Assembly: GCF_003752415.1 (NCBI RefSeq)
Contig: NZ_RKHG01000001.1
Span: forward strand, 992,001-1,056,000
Length of the DNA: 64,000 nt
From: Luteococcus japonicus
Lineage (GTDB): Bacteria; Actinomycetota; Actinomycetes; Propionibacteriales; Propionibacteriaceae
Direction: 5' to 3'
A program made the position numbers and the translations under genes. How positions within the stretch are numbered: position 1 is the first letter of the stretch; every line of letters begins with the position of its first letter. Under the pieces are notes generated by a model that was given only the letters and a program-made list of their open reading frames with translations, was not told where the DNA came from and did no database searches. This document shows positions 30,443-39,741 of this stretch, one piece after another.

Positions 30443-31858
30443 TCACCAGACCGGGTCGAAGCCGCCCACCACGGCGGCCACCTCGCGCGCGATGACCTCC
30501 GGGGGCCACGGCCCGAGCCGACGCTTCGCGGCCATGGCCTGCACCGAGGCTCCCAGCAGGGCTGCATCGGCCGCACTGAGGCCGGCCGCCAGCAGTGCGG
30601 CGCAGATCCCGGCGAGCACGTCACCGGAGCCCGCCTGGGCGCTCCAGTGGGGGCCCGGCACGGCCAGCTGGACCCTCCCGCCAGGCTCGACGACGTACTG
30701 TGTCGCCCCCTTGAGCAGCACCACGGCCTGCCATCGTTCGGCGGTCTCCCGCGCGTGGGTGAGCGGGTCGGCCTCCACCTGGGCGCGCTCCACGCCCAAC
30801 ATGCGGGACATCTCCCCCGCGTGCGGGGTCAGCAGCGTGTTCGGGGGCACGACGGTGGGCAGGCTGAGCAGGGCATCGGCGTCGATCACGGCTGGCGTCT
30901 TGACGCCGAGGTGCGCGGCCAGGCGGTCCCGGTTGGCCTCGGTCTGTCCCCAACCGGAACCCAGGAGCCATGCCTGCACTGCTCCCTCGCCGTGGGTCAC
31001 GCTGGGCAGCTGGGTGCGGACCAGCTGGGCGGCAACCTCCGGGCCGACGAAACGGATCATGCCGGCGCCGGCATGGAGCGCCCCGATGGTGCCCAGCAGG
31101 GCGGCACCCGGGTAGCGGGTCGAGCCCGTGTCGATGCCCACCACGCCGCGCGAGTACTTGTGGCTGGTGGGGCCGGGCACCGGCCACAGCCGTGCGATGT
31201 CGGCGGGCGTGGCCTGCAGCGCCACCGGGCGCGTCGCGACCGGCACGTCGAGATCCTCCAGCTGCACCACCCCGCACCGTCCAGCGGCGGGTTGCAGCAC
31301 GTGACAAGGCTTGCGGGCGATGAAGGTCACGGTGCGGGCGGCACGGAAACCGTCCTGCTCCACATGTCCGCGGTCGGGGTCCAGTCCCGACGGGATGTCG
31401 ACGCTGAGCACGGGGATGGCGAGGGCCTCGGCCTGTTCGGCGAAGGTTGCCACCACCGAGTCCAGGCCCGGACGCCCGCCGATGCCCAGCACGGCGTCGA
31501 TCACCAGGCTGGCCTGGGCCAAGAGCTCGGTGGCACCCAGCGCATCCACCTCACGGCACCCGGCCTCCAGGGCAGCGTGCAGACCGTCTGGGTGCGCCTG
31601 CCCGGTGGTCAGCCACAGGGAGACGGGGATTCCCTGTCCGGCCAGCCGGGCGGCCGCGTACAGGCCGTCGCCGCCATTGTTGCCGGGGCCAACGGCCACC
31701 AGCACGGCGCCCTCGCTGGTCCGGTCGCCCTCGAGCAACTTCGAGGCCGCCTCCGCGACGGCCTCGGCGGCCAGCTGCATCAGGTCGACGCCCGGCTGCT
31801 GGGCGAAGAAGGACTCCTCCGCCTCGCGCACGGTCTGGGCGGTGTGGATGGGGATCAT
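30443..31858 (-). CDS. nnrD: Bifunctional NAD(P)HX epimerase / ADP-dependent NAD(P)HX dehydratase
   Basis: 471-residue metabolite-repair enzyme that returns damaged hydrated NAD(P)H to use. Residues about 1-205 are the NnrE (YjeF_N) epimerase with VGPGNNGGDGLYAARLA-like AVGPGNNGGDGLYAA and SVDIPSGLDPDRG. Residues about 220-471 are the ribokinase-like NnrD dehydratase with PTSHKYSRGVVGI, LLTPHAGEMSRMLG, VLLKGATQYV and the anion hole AGSGDVLAGICAALLAAG. The ATG overlaps the acpS stop (ATGA). It sits in the usual actinobacterial place between glmS/acpS and tsaE, but here separated from tsaE by the helicase and a glycosyltransferase. Confidence 0.95.
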   Translation of the reverse strand: MIPIHTAQTVREAEESFFAQQPGVDLMQLAAEAVAEAASKLLEGDRTSEGAVLVAVGPGNNGGDGLYAAARLAGQGIPVSLWLTTGQAHPDGLHAALEAGCREVDALGATELLAQASLVIDAVLGIGGRPGLDSVVATFAEQAEALAIPVLSVDIPSGLDPDRGHVEQDGFRAARTVTFIARKPCHVLQPAAGRCGVVQLEDLDVPVATRPVALQATPADIARLWPVPGPTSHKYSRGVVGIDTGSTRYPGAALLGTIGALHAGAGMIRFVGPEVAAQLVRTQLPSVTHGEGAVQAWLLGSGWGQTEANRDRLAAHLGVKTPAVIDADALLSLPTVVPPNTLLTPHAGEMSRMLGVERAQVEADPLTHARETAERWQAVVLLKGATQYVVEPGGRVQLAVPGPHWSAQAGSGDVLAGICAALLAAGLSAADAALLGASVQAMAAKRRLGPWPPEVIAREVAAVVGGFDPVW

Positions 31859-32211
31859 TTCGCCTCACAGATCACGAAGGCGGTGGCAAAGCCACCGTCG
31901 TGGGAGATGGACAGGTGGACGTGGGTGATGCCGAGCTCGTCGGCGCGCTCCTTGACGCTGCCGCGCAGCGCGAAGCTCGGGGCACCAGTCTCGGTGCGCA
32001 CCACTTCACTGTCCAACCACGCCATGCCCGCCGGGGCGCCCAGCGCCTTGGCGAGGGCCTCCTTGGCGGCCCAGCGGCCGGCCTGGGAGGCGACCGAGGT
32101 GGCCGCTTCTGCGGGGTTCAGGATGCGCTGCACCACGCCCGGCCTGCGGGTGCACATGGCCTGCCACCGCTCGATGCTGCACAGGTCCACGCCGATTCCG
32201 ACGATGGCCAT
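31855..32211 (-). CDS. acpS: Holo-[acyl-carrier-protein] synthase
   Basis: 118-residue phosphopantetheinyl transferase that activates acyl carrier protein with CoA-derived 4'-phosphopantetheine. Metal and CoA motifs are present: IVGIGVDLCSIERWQAM (Asp of GVD) and RWAAKEALAKALG (Glu of KEA). The C-terminal HVHLSISHDGGFATAFVICE is typical. Its ATG shares one base with the stop of the TPR-like gene and its stop overlaps nnr, so the three form one operon. Confidence 0.94.
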   Translation of the reverse strand: MAIVGIGVDLCSIERWQAMCTRRPGVVQRILNPAEAATSVASQAGRWAAKEALAKALGAPAGMAWLDSEVVRTETGAPSFALRGSVKERADELGITHVHLSISHDGGFATAFVICEAK

Positions 32212-32675
32212 CAGGCACCTCGCCGGCTCTGCGCCACGCGCAGGGCGTGCTGAGTGGTGGCCAAGGCCCGTGGCGAGCCGACAGCTCGCCCCAGCAGGGC
32301 CAGGCGCAACATGTCAACAGCCTCGCCAGTCCGTCCGGCAGCCAACAGGGCGCAGCCGAGGTGGTGCTGGAGGTAGGTGGCGCGGGCCGGCGTGCGGTCC
32401 TCATCGAACAGCTCGCGCCAGGCCGCGACGCCCTCGTCATGGCGCCCCTGCGCGGACAGGGCATCGGCGAGCAGTGCTCGGGTCCGGAAGTCCTGGGGGC
32501 GTTGCCGCAGCATCTGCTCGGCGCCCGCGGGGTCCTCGCCCCAGAGCCGTTCGAGCTCGGCGCCGTAGGGGTCGTCGGTCCGGTCGGCCCGGAAGACCTC
32601 CAGGTCCGTGATCCGGGGCCGCAGCGTGGCGCGGTCCACCTGCCAGCCGGGCCCGCCTTCGAGTTCGTCGCTCAC
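32211..32675 (-). CDS. Tetratricopeptide-repeat-like protein
   Basis: 154-residue soluble helical protein. Helix pairs such as TRALLADALSAQGRHDEGVAAWRELFDED and HHLGCALLAAGRTGEAVDMLRLALLG fit degenerate tetratricopeptide repeats. There is no signal peptide or membrane segment. No enzyme motif is visible, so a protein-binding role is the only guess. The start is GTG 32675. It is the first gene of the acpS-nnr operon, which is why a role near lipid or cofactor metabolism is possible but unproven. Confidence 0.7.
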   Translation of the reverse strand: MSDELEGGPGWQVDRATLRPRITDLEVFRADRTDDPYGAELERLWGEDPAGAEQMLRQRPQDFRTRALLADALSAQGRHDEGVAAWRELFDEDRTPARATYLQHHLGCALLAAGRTGEAVDMLRLALLGRAVGSPRALATTQHALRVAQSRRGA

Positions 32676-32707
32676 GGCTCGACCCTAGTACGTCTCCCCC
32701 AGAAGGA

Positions 32708-32739
32708 CAGTGCCCCACCGGCGAACCGGTGGGGCACTG
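32708..32739 (-). terminator. glmS terminator
   Basis: Perfect 14-bp inverted repeat (32708-32721 / 32726-32739) with the stable tetraloop CGAA, 35 bp past the glmS stop. A second small hairpin, GGGGG-TCG-CCCCC, lies at 32755-32768 right after the stop. Confidence 0.85.
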
Positions 32740-32773
32740 CATTGGCTGGTCTCAGGGGGTCGCCCCCCTCAAC

Positions 32774-34621
32774 TCATTCAACCGTGACGGACTTCGCCAG
32801 GTTGCGGGGCTGGTCGACGTCATTGCCCAGCAGGGTGGCCACCTCGCAGGCGAACAGCTGCAGGGGCACGATGGCCAGCAGCGGCTGCAGCAACGTGGAT
32901 GCCTTGGGGTGACGGATGATGACGTCGGCGTAGGGGTTGACCGAGTCGTCGCCCTCCTCCACCAGCACGATGGTCTTGGCGCCGCGGGCGCGCACCTCCT
33001 GGATGTTGGAGACGACCTTGTCGTGCAGCTGGTCACGGCCCTGCGGCGGGACCATCACGAAGACCGGGATGTCCTGCTCGATCAGGGCGATGGAGCCGTG
33101 CTTCAGCTCACCGGCGGGGAAGCCCTCGGCGTGCTTGTAGGCGATCTCCTTGAGCTTCAGCGCGCCCTCGAGTGCCGACGGGTAGCCGACGTGGCGGCCC
33201 AGGAAGAAGAAGGAGCGGTCATCCATCAGGTCCTTGGACAGGTCCAGGATCTGCTGGTCGTTGTCCAGCATCGTCTGGATGGCGGCCGGCATCTTCTGCA
33301 GCTCGTCGGTGATGGCCTTGATCTCGTCGCCGTACTTCATGCCGCGCACCTGGGCGAGGTAGAGGCCCAACAGGTAGCAGGCGACCACCTGGGTGAGGTA
33401 GCCCTTGGTGGAGGCGACGCCGCGCTCGGGGCCGGCGTGGGTGTAGATCACGGCATCGGACTCGCGAGGGATGGTGGCGCCGTTGACATTGCAGATGGCG
33501 ATGACCTTGGCGTGCTGCTCACGGGCGTGGCGGATGGCCATCAGGGTGTCGGCGGTCTCGCCGGACTGGCTGATGGTGACCACTAGGGTGTTGGGGTCGA
33601 TGATCGGGTCGCGGTAGCGGAACTCGCTGGCAATGTCGACCTCGCAGGGAATGCGGGTCCAGTGCTCGATGGCGTACTTGGCCACCAGGCCGGCGTGGTA
33701 GGCGGTGCCACAGGCAACGATGACGATCTTGTTGATCCGGCGCAGCTCCTCGGGCGAGATGCGGATCTCGTCCAGGGTCAGCTTGCCCTCGGCGTCGTAG
33801 CGGCCCAGCAGGGTGTCGGCGACGGCCTGCGGCTGCTCGTAGATCTCCTTGCGCATGAACCAGTCGAAGCCACCCTTCTCGGCGGCGGTGATGTCCCAGT
33901 CGACGTGGTACGGGGTGACATCGCTGGCGGGCGTGCCATCGAAGTTGGTGACCTCGTAGGAGTCCTTGGTGATGACGACGACCTGGTCCTGGCCCAGCTC
34001 GACGGCGTCGCGGGTGAACTCGAGGAAGGCGGCGACGTCGGAGCCCAGGAAGTGCTCGCCTTCGCCGACGCCCACCACGAGCGGGCTGTTGCGCCGGGCG
34101 GCGACGACACGGTCGGGGTCCTGGGCGTCGATGGCGACCAAGGTGAAGGCTCCAGCCAGACGGCTGGCGACCGCGTGGATGGCGTCGGTGATGGTGGCGC
34201 CGTCATCGACGAGCTTGCCCAGCAGCTGGGCGGCGGCCTCGGTGTCGGTCTCGGACTTGAACTGGACGCCCTGGGCCTCCAGCTCGCTGCGCAGTTCGGC
34301 GAAGTTCTCGATGATGCCGTTGTGCACGAGGGCGACGCGGCCGGACTGGCTCACGTGCGGGTGGGCGTTCTGGTCGGTGGGGCCGCCGTGGGTGGCCCAG
34401 CGGGTGTGCCCGATGCCGTGGCTGCTCGCGGGCAGCGGGTTCGCCGCGATCTCGGCGTCCAGATTGGTGATCTTGCCCGACTTCTTGCGGGCCTCGATCC
34501 TGCCGTCGGCCTCGACGGCAATGCCGGCCGAGTCGTAACCGCGGTACTCGAGGCGTCGCAGACCCTCGATGACAACGTCCTGGGCGCTACGCGGCCCGAT
34601 ATATCCCACAATTCCACACAT
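32774..34621 (-). CDS. glmS: Glutamine-fructose-6-phosphate aminotransferase
   Basis: 615-residue GlmS, making glucosamine 6-phosphate for peptidoglycan precursors. The N-terminal nucleophile is Cys2 (CGIVGYIG); TRWATHGGPTDQNAHPH and NGIIEN complete the glutaminase half. The two SIS isomerase domains include VACGTAYHAGLVAKY, TISQSGETADT, and the family C-terminus PRNLAKSVTVE. No glmS ribozyme-like leader is evident in the 148-bp gap to coaA. GlmM, the next enzyme of the pathway, is 3.6 kb away on the same strand. Confidence 0.97.
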   Translation of the reverse strand: MCGIVGYIGPRSAQDVVIEGLRRLEYRGYDSAGIAVEADGRIEARKKSGKITNLDAEIAANPLPASSHGIGHTRWATHGGPTDQNAHPHVSQSGRVALVHNGIIENFAELRSELEAQGVQFKSETDTEAAAQLLGKLVDDGATITDAIHAVASRLAGAFTLVAIDAQDPDRVVAARRNSPLVVGVGEGEHFLGSDVAAFLEFTRDAVELGQDQVVVITKDSYEVTNFDGTPASDVTPYHVDWDITAAEKGGFDWFMRKEIYEQPQAVADTLLGRYDAEGKLTLDEIRISPEELRRINKIVIVACGTAYHAGLVAKYAIEHWTRIPCEVDIASEFRYRDPIIDPNTLVVTISQSGETADTLMAIRHAREQHAKVIAICNVNGATIPRESDAVIYTHAGPERGVASTKGYLTQVVACYLLGLYLAQVRGMKYGDEIKAITDELQKMPAAIQTMLDNDQQILDLSKDLMDDRSFFFLGRHVGYPSALEGALKLKEIAYKHAEGFPAGELKHGSIALIEQDIPVFVMVPPQGRDQLHDKVVSNIQEVRARGAKTIVLVEEGDDSVNPYADVIIRHPKASTLLQPLLAIVPLQLFACEVATLLGNDVDQPRNLAKSVTVE

Positions 34622-34769
34622 GGCAAGAAGTGTACAAAAGGACTGAGCGTTTTGCGAATGCCGCGCCCGGCCAGATGCTGGACCACACCCCTTGCGGTGG
34701 ACAGGAACAACCGTCGGTTGAGAATCTAGCTCGTGAGGAGGCGCCGCACACCGATTCGGCGCGACACGA

Positions 34770-35738
34770 ATGAGTGAATCTCTGGCGCAGGACCGTGCCG
34801 ACGACGCTGCGGGCGGCCCCTATGTCCAGTTGGACCGCAACAGTTGGGCCGAGCTGGCCGACCACACCGACATCGACCTGGACGAGGGCACCCTGGCGCG
34901 GCTGCGTGGCCTGGGCGATCCGACCAGCCGCGAGGAGGTGGAGGCGGTCTATCTGCCGCTGACCCAGCTGATCCACCTGCACATGCGCCACACTGGGCAC
35001 CTCTACCGCGCCAGCAATGCCTTCCTGGGGCTCGACGTGCGGCGCACGCCCTTCGTGATCGGCGTCGCCGGCTCCGTGGCCGTCGGGAAGTCCACCACCG
35101 CCCGGCTGCTCAAGGAGTTGCTCTCCCGCTCCCCCGGCCGCCCGAGGGTGGAGCTGATCACCACCGACGGTTTCCTCTACCCCAATGCCGAGCTGGAACG
35201 CCGCGGCATCCTGGACCGCAAGGGATTCCCGGAGAGCTATGACCGCCGCGCCCTGCAGCGCTTCGTCGTCGACGTGAAGTCCGGGATGCCGGAGGTCACG
35301 GCCCCGGTCTACTCGCACATGGTCTACGACGTCACCGACGAGGTGGAGGTGGTGCACCGCCCGGACATCCTCATCGTCGAGGGCCTCAACGTGCTGCAGC
35401 CCGCCCGGGTGCGCAGCAATGGCACCACGGGCCTGGCCCTGAGCGACTTCTTCGACTTCAGCGTCTATGTCGACGCCGCGGAGCAGGACATCCGCTCCTG
35501 GTACCTGGAGCGCTTCCAGGCCCTGCGCAAGACCGCCTTCAGCGACCCGCGCAGCTTCTTCAAGCGCTACGCGACGATGAGCGACGAGGAGGCCACTGCC
35601 TTCGCCCACAAGGTCTGGGACGAGATCAACGGGCCGAACCTGCGGCTCAACGTGGCGCCCACCCGGCCCCGCGCCACGGTGATCCTGCGCAAGGGCGCGG
35701 ACCACGACGTCGAGTGCGTCCGGATCCGCAAGTTGTGA
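34770..35738 (+). CDS. coaA: Pantothenate kinase, type I
   Basis: 322-residue P-loop kinase for the first step of CoA synthesis. The Walker A motif is [17 protein letters not shown] (near residue 95); [23 protein letters not shown] and [13 protein letters not shown] are typical of bacterial CoaA. The C-terminus [15 protein letters not shown] ends like the family. It is divergent from glmS, as in many actinobacteria, and its CoA product feeds AcpS encoded 2.6 kb away. ATG 34770 follows GTGAGGAGG by 25 bases; no nearer start in frame. Confidence 0.95.
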   Translation: MSESLAQDRADDAAGGPYVQLDRNSWAELADHTDIDLDEGTLARLRGLGDPTSREEVEAVYLPLTQLIHLHMRHTGHLYRASNAFLGLDVRRTPFVIGVAGSVAVGKSTTARLLKELLSRSPGRPRVELITTDGFLYPNAELERRGILDRKGFPESYDRRALQRFVVDVKSGMPEVTAPVYSHMVYDVTDEVEVVHRPDILIVEGLNVLQPARVRSNGTTGLALSDFFDFSVYVDAAEQDIRSWYLERFQALRKTAFSDPRSFFKRYATMSDEEATAFAHKVWDEINGPNLRLNVAPTRPRATVILRKGADHDVECVRIRKL

Positions 35739-35830
35739 CGATGCTTGATCCTGTCCCGAATTGCTGACGCCCCCACGTGGAGCAGGTTATGGTCAGGTGA
35801 CCCGCTAGTCACTCGCTGAGGAGCTCTCGC

Positions 35831-37366
35831 ATGCGTCGCCCCGTCCTGGCACCAGCCGCCGCCACACTTGCGTTGGCCCTTTCCCTGACTGCTCCACCCG
35901 ACGCCCACGCGAAACCCACGCCGAGCCCCAGCCCCACCCCGGCACCGTCACCAACCGCTTCGTCGCCCACTGCTTCAACTCCCATTGCTTCAACTCCCAC
36001 TGCTTCAACTCCCATTGCTTCAACGACAACGCCCACACCACCGTCGGCCAGCAATCCCAGCCCCGACACGACAGCCACCGACGAGGCCACGCCCGCCTCC
36101 ACTGCCCCAGTGCGGAGCTCTTCCCCGTCGGCCTCCTCCAGCCCCTCCCCCTCCCTCGCGACTTCCACGACGCCGAGTGCCAACCCCAGCAGCCGGACAA
36201 GTGCCACTGCGGCAGCACCCGCCATCACCATCTCGTCGGTCACCTGCACAGGAGGGTGCGCCAGCGGTGGGTGGGTTGCCGGCTTCGGCAGCTACCGCGT
36301 GGCGGGTTCCACGACTCTCCCGGCCGGCAGCACGATCGTCCTGCGGCTCTCCATCCGGGGAGGCGTACCCAAGCAGGCCTCCACCGCGACGATCTCCAGC
36401 ACAGGCAGATTCGTGCTCACCACCCCCATGATGGCCTCCGGTGCCGTGGTGGCCAGCGTCGCATCACCTGACGGCAGGACCGGGGCCAGCGCGGCCCCCA
36501 TCAACGTCGCCTTCCCGAAGCTGACGATGACAGCCAGCAGCTACAACGCAGCCACGCTGAAGGGAACCAATGTTGCAGGCCAGCTCAACACCAGGATGGC
36601 CAACCGCTCCGTGAGTCTGTGGGTCTGGACCTGGTTCCCGTCCGAGGGCCGCAGCCGATGGTCCTTCAGCAAGACCGTCCGCACGAACACCACGGGGGCC
36701 TTCGCCACCAAGCTGGACTTCAACAATGGGTACGTCGGTTCTCAGCGCTGGAAGGCAGAGAGCACGTACACGAACACCACCAAGGCCTTCGGCGCGGAGT
36801 TCACCACGAACAAGGTTGCGCAGATTGACTTCTCCACCGTGTCAGCAACCTCGTCCATGGTCTCCACCACATACCGCTCCGGGTGCCCGGTGGCCCCCTC
36901 CCAGCTGACACGGATCAACATGAACTACTTCGGCTTCGACAAGCGGTTGCACCGCGGCCACCTGATCGTGCGCAGCACCGACGTCGCCCGGTTCAAGAAC
37001 GTCTTCGTCGCCGCCTTCAATGCCCGCTTCCCCATGAGGGTCATGCGGGACCCGAGCCCGTACGGCAATGACGACACCTCGATGGCGGCCGACAACACCT
37101 ACGCCTTCTTCTGCCGCCAGGTCAACGGGAATCCCTATGCGATGAGCCCGCACAGCTATGGACGTTCCGTGGACATCAATCCCGTCGAGAATCCCTACCG
37201 CAAGCCCAATGGCTACTGGTACCCCGTCAACGCTCGCAGCTATGTGGACCGCAGCAACCGCCGCCCCGGGATGCTGTTCAGCGATTCGCCCATGACGAAG
37301 TCCTTCCTGGCCAATGGGTTCAAGTGGCTCACCGGCTTCGACTGGCAGCACTTCCAGGTGAAGTGA
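35831..37366 (+). CDS. Secreted M15-family peptidase (D-Ala-D-Ala carboxypeptidase-like)
   Basis: 511-residue exported protein. Signal peptide residues 1-27 end at DAHA. Residues 28-135 are a Pro/Ser/Thr/Ala cell-wall linker. Residues about 140-340 contain beta-rich segments, including an Ig-like or wall-binding region. The C-terminal 150 residues are an M15_4 zinc peptidase: YFGFDKRLHRGHLIVRSTDVA, PMRVMRDPSPYGNDDTSMAA, the zinc ligands in SPHSYGRSVDINPVENPY and the final WQHFQV. This domain cleaves peptidoglycan stem peptides. GAGGAG sits 6-11 bases upstream of the ATG. The stop shares a base with the next lipoprotein start (TGATG), so the two are coupled. Confidence 0.85.
   Translation: MRRPVLAPAAATLALALSLTAPPDAHAKPTPSPSPTPAPSPTASSPTASTPIASTPTASTPIASTTTPTPPSASNPSPDTTATDEATPASTAPVRSSSPSASSSPSPSLATSTTPSANPSSRTSATAAAPAITISSVTCTGGCASGGWVAGFGSYRVAGSTTLPAGSTIVLRLSIRGGVPKQASTATISSTGRFVLTTPMMASGAVVASVASPDGRTGASAAPINVAFPKLTMTASSYNAATLKGTNVAGQLNTRMANRSVSLWVWTWFPSEGRSRWSFSKTVRTNTTGAFATKLDFNNGYVGSQRWKAESTYTNTTKAFGAEFTTNKVAQIDFSTVSATSSMVSTTYRSGCPVAPSQLTRINMNYFGFDKRLHRGHLIVRSTDVARFKNVFVAAFNARFPMRVMRDPSPYGNDDTSMAADNTYAFFCRQVNGNPYAMSPHSYGRSVDINPVENPYRKPNGYWYPVNARSYVDRSNRRPGMLFSDSPMTKSFLANGFKWLTGFDWQHFQVK
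35966..36024 (+). repeat. 15-bp tandem repeat, four copies, in the M15 peptidase linker
   Basis: CCCACTGCTTCAACT and CCCATTGCTTCAACT alternate twice, encoding PTAST-PIAST-PTAST-PIAST in frame. The codons (GCT, TCA, ACT) are AT-rich compared with the rest of the gene, which suggests a recent local expansion. Because the unit is a multiple of three, copy-number change would only alter linker length. Confidence 0.9.
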
Positions 37367-38091
37367 TGGGTACCCGGCATGCACCGCCCCTGGCGGCGAT
37401 CACGGTCCTGGCCCTTGGGCTGCCCCTGACGGCGTGTTCGTCTGCCGAGCAGGCACCACCGCAGGTCTCGCCGAGCCTCTCGACGTCCGGCAGCGTGGAC
37501 CCCAGCAGGGCGGCGGACCAGGTGGCCTCCGAACGAGCCCACCTGCCGTCTGCCAGCGCGACGCCGGCCGCCACGCGCGCCGGTGACCTGGACCAGTCAG
37601 TCTTCAGGGCGTCCATGGGCCGGTGGAAGGCCGTCCCCGGCGAGGGCGACGAGGGTACCTACCAACCCAACGGCTCCTGGGTGCATGCGCTGGATCCCGC
37701 GCAGGTGGTGCAAGGGCTGTCTCTGCAGGCCTGCGGGAAGTCCCCCGCCCTGCCACAGCCCAAGCACGTGCTGGCCTCGGACTACCGCGATCAGGGAAAC
37801 CGACCGGCAGTGGGACAGGCCCTGCGCTTTGCCGACGCAGGCCGGGCCAAGGCCTTCGCGGGGGCCTATGTCGCCCTGCTGAAGACCTGCACGGCCCGGA
37901 AGAATCCGATGGCGGTGACCGTCTTGTCCACCTCCCCTCAGCTGGTGGACCGGCGCGCGATGCTCGCCGACGGCTCCGCCTGGCTCGAGGTGGTCTCCGT
38001 GCAGGGAAACCTGGTCAAGCTCTTCGCCGCCAACGAGCAGGACGCCAAGCTCACGGACGCCGAGGTCCAGGCAATCACGAAGGCCATCTGA
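37366..38091 (+). CDS. Lipoprotein of unknown function
   Basis: 241-residue lipoprotein. The signal is AITVLALGLPLTACSSAEQ with lipobox LTAC. A short Ser-rich linker is followed by a globular domain (residues about 75-241) with two cysteines, LQACGKSP and LLKTCTAR, that could pair. The overall pattern, a sensor-like extracellular domain with a Ser-Pro linker, recalls PknH-type extracellular domains, but this is weak. It is translationally coupled to the M15 peptidase, suggesting a shared role at the cell wall. No other family signal. Confidence 0.75.
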   Translation: MGTRHAPPLAAITVLALGLPLTACSSAEQAPPQVSPSLSTSGSVDPSRAADQVASERAHLPSASATPAATRAGDLDQSVFRASMGRWKAVPGEGDEGTYQPNGSWVHALDPAQVVQGLSLQACGKSPALPQPKHVLASDYRDQGNRPAVGQALRFADAGRAKAFAGAYVALLKTCTARKNPMAVTVLSTSPQLVDRRAMLADGSAWLEVVSVQGNLVKLFAANEQDAKLTDAEVQAITKAI

Positions 38092-38140
38092 CAAACGGCC
38101 CCGCCACCCCATCGCGGCCTGTGCTCCGTCCCCAAAACCG

Positions 38141-38212
38141 CACGTAGCTTGATCTGGAGGTACCCAGCTCGGGATACAAGCCCAGCTGGGTACTCCAAGA
38201 TCAAGCTACGTG
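38141..38212. repeat. Long near-perfect palindrome (29-bp arms)
   Basis: Arms 38141-38169 and 38184-38212 are complementary over 29 bp apart from about three positions near the middle (GGAGG against TGGAG). The 14-base loop contains GGG...CCC that can extend the stem. Each arm reads CACGTAGCTTGATCT outward-in. A further partial match continues outside the arms (TGCTCCGTCC at about 38121 against GGACAGTGCA at about 38215). It lies between the lipoprotein gene and glmM, which converge. See findings. Confidence 0.9.
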
Positions 38213-38251
38213 GAGGACAGTGCACCCAAGGAGGGGCATCCTTGCGCGGCC

Positions 38252-39604
38252 CTACAGGCTCACGCGCTCCTTGACGATGGCGGCGAGTTCCTCGCACACC
38301 TGCTGGGCGCGCTCGGTCGTCTCGGCCTCGACCATGACCCGCACGACGGGCTCGGTGCCCGACGGGCGCAGCACTACGCGGCCGGTGTCGCCCAGCTCCT
38401 TGTTGGCGGCGCTGACGGCGCTCTGGATCTGCGGATCGATGCCGGCGCGCAGCTTGTCGACGTCCTTGACGTTGATCATCACCTGCGGCAGCCGGGTCAT
38501 CACCTGGCCGAGCTCCTTGAGGCTCTTGCCGGTGCGGGCCATCCGGGCGGCCAGGTGCAGGCCGGTGAGCACACCGTCGCCGGTGGTGGCGAACTCACTC
38601 ATGATGACGTGGCCGGACTGCTCCCCACCCAGGGTGAAGCCGTTGGCATTCATGCTCTCCAGCACGTAACGGTCGCCAACCTTGGTGGAGTCGACGCTGA
38701 TGCCGTGCTCCTTCATGGCGTTGACGAATCCGAGGTTGCTCATGATGGTGGCCACGACGGTGTCGCTGTGCAGCTTCTGGTCCTCCTTGAGGGTCAGCGC
38801 CAGGATCGCAAGGATCTGGTCACCATCGATCAGGTTCCCCTCGGCATCGCAGGCCAAGCAGCGGTCGGCATCACCGTCGAAGGCCAGACCGAGATCGGCA
38901 CCCACCTCGACGACCTTCTTCTGCAGGTCCCCCATGTGGGTCGAGCCGCAGTTCTCGTTGATGTTCTCGCCGTCGGGGGTGTTGTGGATGGCGACCACCT
39001 CGGCACCTTGGGTCTCGAAGGCGGCCACTGCGGTCATCGAGCTGGCACCGTTGGCGCAGTCCAGGACCACCTTGAGCCCTTCGAGGCTGGAATCGGCGCC
39101 CAGGCTGGAGACCAGGTGGGCGACATAGGCCTCGATCGCCCCCAGGTCATCGGTGACGCGGCCGACGGCAGCACCAATGGGGCGGGCCCACTCCTCGCCC
39201 ATCCGTTCCTCGATGGCGTCCTCGAGCAGGTCGTCGAGCTTCACGCCACCGCGGGAGAAGAACTTGATGCCGTTGTCGGGCATGGGGTTGTGGGAGGCGG
39301 AGAGCATGACGCCCAGCTCAGCATTGCGGTCATTGACCAGGAAGGCGACACCGGGGGTGGGCACGACGCCCACCCGGACCACGTCGACGCCGGCACTGGC
39401 CAGGCCCGCGACGACGGCGGCCTCCAGGAATTCCCCCGACGCACGGGTGTCACGCCCGACGAGGGCGACGGGCCTCTTCTGCCCGAAGACCCCTGCCTCC
39501 CCCAGGACGTGGGCCGCGCCCACCGAGAGTTCCAGGGCCAGTTCGGCCGTGAGGTCCTTGTTTGCCAGTCCGCGCACACCATCGGTGCCAAAAAGTCGTG
39601 CCAT
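38252..39604 (-). CDS. glmM: Phosphoglucosamine mutase
   Basis: 450-residue alpha-D-phosphohexomutase converting glucosamine 6-phosphate to the 1-phosphate. It begins [14 protein letters not shown]; the phosphoserine loop is [17 protein letters not shown] (near residue 100), the Mg loop [11 protein letters not shown], the sugar loop [10 protein letters not shown] and the phosphate site [18 protein letters not shown] 39604 is the family start. It follows rpsI on the strand after a terminator. It acts directly after GlmS. Confidence 0.96.
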   Translation of the reverse strand: MARLFGTDGVRGLANKDLTAELALELSVGAAHVLGEAGVFGQKRPVALVGRDTRASGEFLEAAVVAGLASAGVDVVRVGVVPTPGVAFLVNDRNAELGVMLSASHNPMPDNGIKFFSRGGVKLDDLLEDAIEERMGEEWARPIGAAVGRVTDDLGAIEAYVAHLVSSLGADSSLEGLKVVLDCANGASSMTAVAAFETQGAEVVAIHNTPDGENINENCGSTHMGDLQKKVVEVGADLGLAFDGDADRCLACDAEGNLIDGDQILAILALTLKEDQKLHSDTVVATIMSNLGFVNAMKEHGISVDSTKVGDRYVLESMNANGFTLGGEQSGHVIMSEFATTGDGVLTGLHLAARMARTGKSLKELGQVMTRLPQVMINVKDVDKLRAGIDPQIQSAVSAANKELGDTGRVVLRPSGTEPVVRVMVEAETTERAQQVCEELAAIVKERVSL

Positions 39605-39676
39605 GGGAAACAACCCTACCGTCCGGCCTGCCGCCCACACGCGACACGCACGGCGGACGATGCGATCCGGATACGG

Positions 39677-39709
39677 AACAGGCCGCCACCCGAGGGGTGA
39701 CGGCCTGTT
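39677..39709 (-). terminator. rplM-rpsI terminator
   Basis: Stem AACAGGCCG / CGGCCTGTT (39677-39685 / 39701-39709) with inner CACCC-GAG-GGGTG, 33 bp after the rpsI stop. Confidence 0.8.
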
Positions 39710-39741
39710 GCCGGAGCTGATGCGACGTGAGTCGCACCAGA

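Noticed and set aside
34622-34769. glmS ribozyme or leader
   Set aside because: The glmS ribozyme is a Firmicutes feature, and no matching core was seen in the 148-bp gap.
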